Positions 55,697 through 56,413 of a stretch of 56,413 nt of DNA are shown one piece after another. The notes under the pieces are model-generated. The model saw only the letters and a program-made list of their open reading frames with translations. It did no database searches and was not told where the DNA came from. The DNA comes from Rachicladosporium sp. CCFEE 5018. Taxonomy: Eukaryota; Ascomycota; Dothideomycetes; Cladosporiales; Cladosporiaceae. The position numbers and the translations under genes are program-made. Location of the stretch: the NCBI GenBank assembly GCA_002077045.2, contig KZ111155.1:161665-218077 (forward strand). The letters are read 5' to 3'. The number at the start of each line of letters is the position of its first letter. The stretch's first letter is position 1.

Positions 55697-56413
55697 ATGG
55701 CAGAGCATCGCCCCGCAGACCGAGTCCTTGAGCCAGTCCTTGAACCCGAAGGAGCCAACCTCAGACGCCCATCCCACTCCGCCTCAACTACCGGCGATGA
55801 GTTTGAAGCTACTGAGCTAGTCGACGTACCGTCAACGTCTGATGAGCCAAGGCGCGTGTCGCGAATCCTCAGCCCCGAGAATGTTACGGTGCATTGGTAC
55901 ACGCCCATGTGGGGCTTCTGGTACCACCATGTCCGGATATCTGTACCACATGATGACTGTCGAGACCATCTTGGTATGTAGGCTCTGCTTTGGCTGTCTA
56001 CAGGGTACAGTCGTGATCCTGATGCACTTTCTGTAGCCAACGAGCGCACCTACCTCGCCTATCTCCGTACCTCCCTAGCTTTCGCATTCACAGGCGTCAC
56101 CATCTCCCAGCTATATCGCCTCCAGCACGCCCCGAGCCCTGATCCTGTCTTTGGCTACTATGTGTTGTCTAAGCCAATCGCTTGTATCTGTCATAGTGCT
56201 GCGCTGTGCATCGCGGTATTGGGTGCGATACGCTTCTTTCGCCAGCAGAGTGCTATGGCGCTGGGAAAGGTGATTGCTGGCGGGTGGGAGGTGATGAGTT
56301 GCGGGTGTTTCTGCTTAGTCGTGAGTTTTGTGGTCACAGCGACTGGACTTGGGATGACGGACGGTGTACTGACGATTCCCTTGCAGTTTCTACTTGCTAT
56401 GTTCGCTTTGCAT
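55697..56413 (+). CDS. DUF202 (YidH-like) membrane protein, 5' part
   Basis: Exons 55697-55973, 56037-56320 and 56387 onward, running off the window; introns 63 and 66 bp (GTATGT...TGTAG, GTGAGT...TGCAG). The N-terminal ~75 residues are polar and acidic. Splicing gives CRDHLANERTYLAYLRTSLA, the RDxLAxERTxLAxxRT signature of DUF202/YidH, followed by a membrane segment (FAFTGVTISQLYRL), a second (ACICHSAALCIAVLGAIRFF) and part of a third. Fungal members are small vacuolar/endosomal membrane proteins related to the domain in Vtc4-type and YidH proteins; the function of this single-domain group is unknown. The window ends within the third hydrophobic segment. Confidence 0.85.

Noticed and set aside
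1..56413. tRNA, rRNA, CRISPR arrays, transposable elements
   Set aside because: I looked for T-loop words, direct-repeat arrays, reverse transcriptase or transposase motifs and terminal inverted repeats by eye and found none that hold up. A dedicated tRNA scan would be decisive.

Overview
The window is nuclear DNA of a filamentous ascomycete. Short introns (about 44-140 bp) with GTANGT-type donors, CTRAY-like branch points and CAG/TAG acceptors run through most genes. The gene set (HET-domain protein, Zn2Cys6 factor, FlbC-like C2H2 regulator, DUF3602 protein, Trm82, GARP subunit) is typical of Pezizomycotina. Dothideomycetes (Mycosphaerellales/Capnodiales sensu lato) is my best guess from general resemblance, without any search. 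One run of 100 N's (14628-14727) marks a scaffold gap.

Layout. 1-7.6 kb: the 3' end of VPS53, a small PHD-like zinc-finger gene (member A), a frame-broken HET gene with a relic of the A-type 3' end just behind it, and a Zn2Cys6 transcription factor split by two one-base shifts. 7.8-13.2 kb: the polo kinase CDC5, then two more small PHD-like genes (B and C; C carries an in-frame TAG). 14.1-15 kb: an FlbC-like developmental regulator interrupted by the gap. 17.3-21.4 kb: three adjacent genes that together look like a UDP-rhamnose module: a UDP-glucose 4,6-dehydratase, a nucleotide-sugar transporter, and a bifunctional 3,5-epimerase/4-reductase. 21.4-24.4 kb: TRM82 and ribosomal P0, divergent. 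25-31 kb: GNAT acetyltransferase, Par32-like DUF3602 protein, mitochondrial phosphate carrier, CBS protein. 31.6-39.2 kb: a PX-domain (Ypt35-like) gene found only by joining three exons, a cysteine-rich secreted protein, a CLYBL-type lyase, a 2-hydroxyacid dehydrogenase and a PWWP protein with an IBD/TFIIS-N-like C-terminal domain. 41.6-56.4 kb: a small conserved unknown, two paralogous genes with a single C-terminal C2H2 finger (each with an in-frame TGA), a TIM-barrel-like protein, a processive GT2 polysaccharide synthase, the vacuolar zinc transporter ZRC1 and the 5' part of a DUF202 membrane protein.

Most genes are housekeeping and unrelated to their neighbours. The clearest functional unit is the UDP-rhamnose module: the two enzymes would make UDP-rhamnose in the cytosol, and the transporter, placed between them, is a natural candidate to carry it into the Golgi. 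The second theme is lineage-type expansion of small zinc-finger proteins (three PHD-like genes plus a relic, and two C2H2-tail paralogues), several of them damaged. Several breaks are single-base shifts with conserved protein on both sides, so sequencing error must be separated from true pseudogenes. Exon coordinates below were worked out by hand from splice signals and frame continuity.
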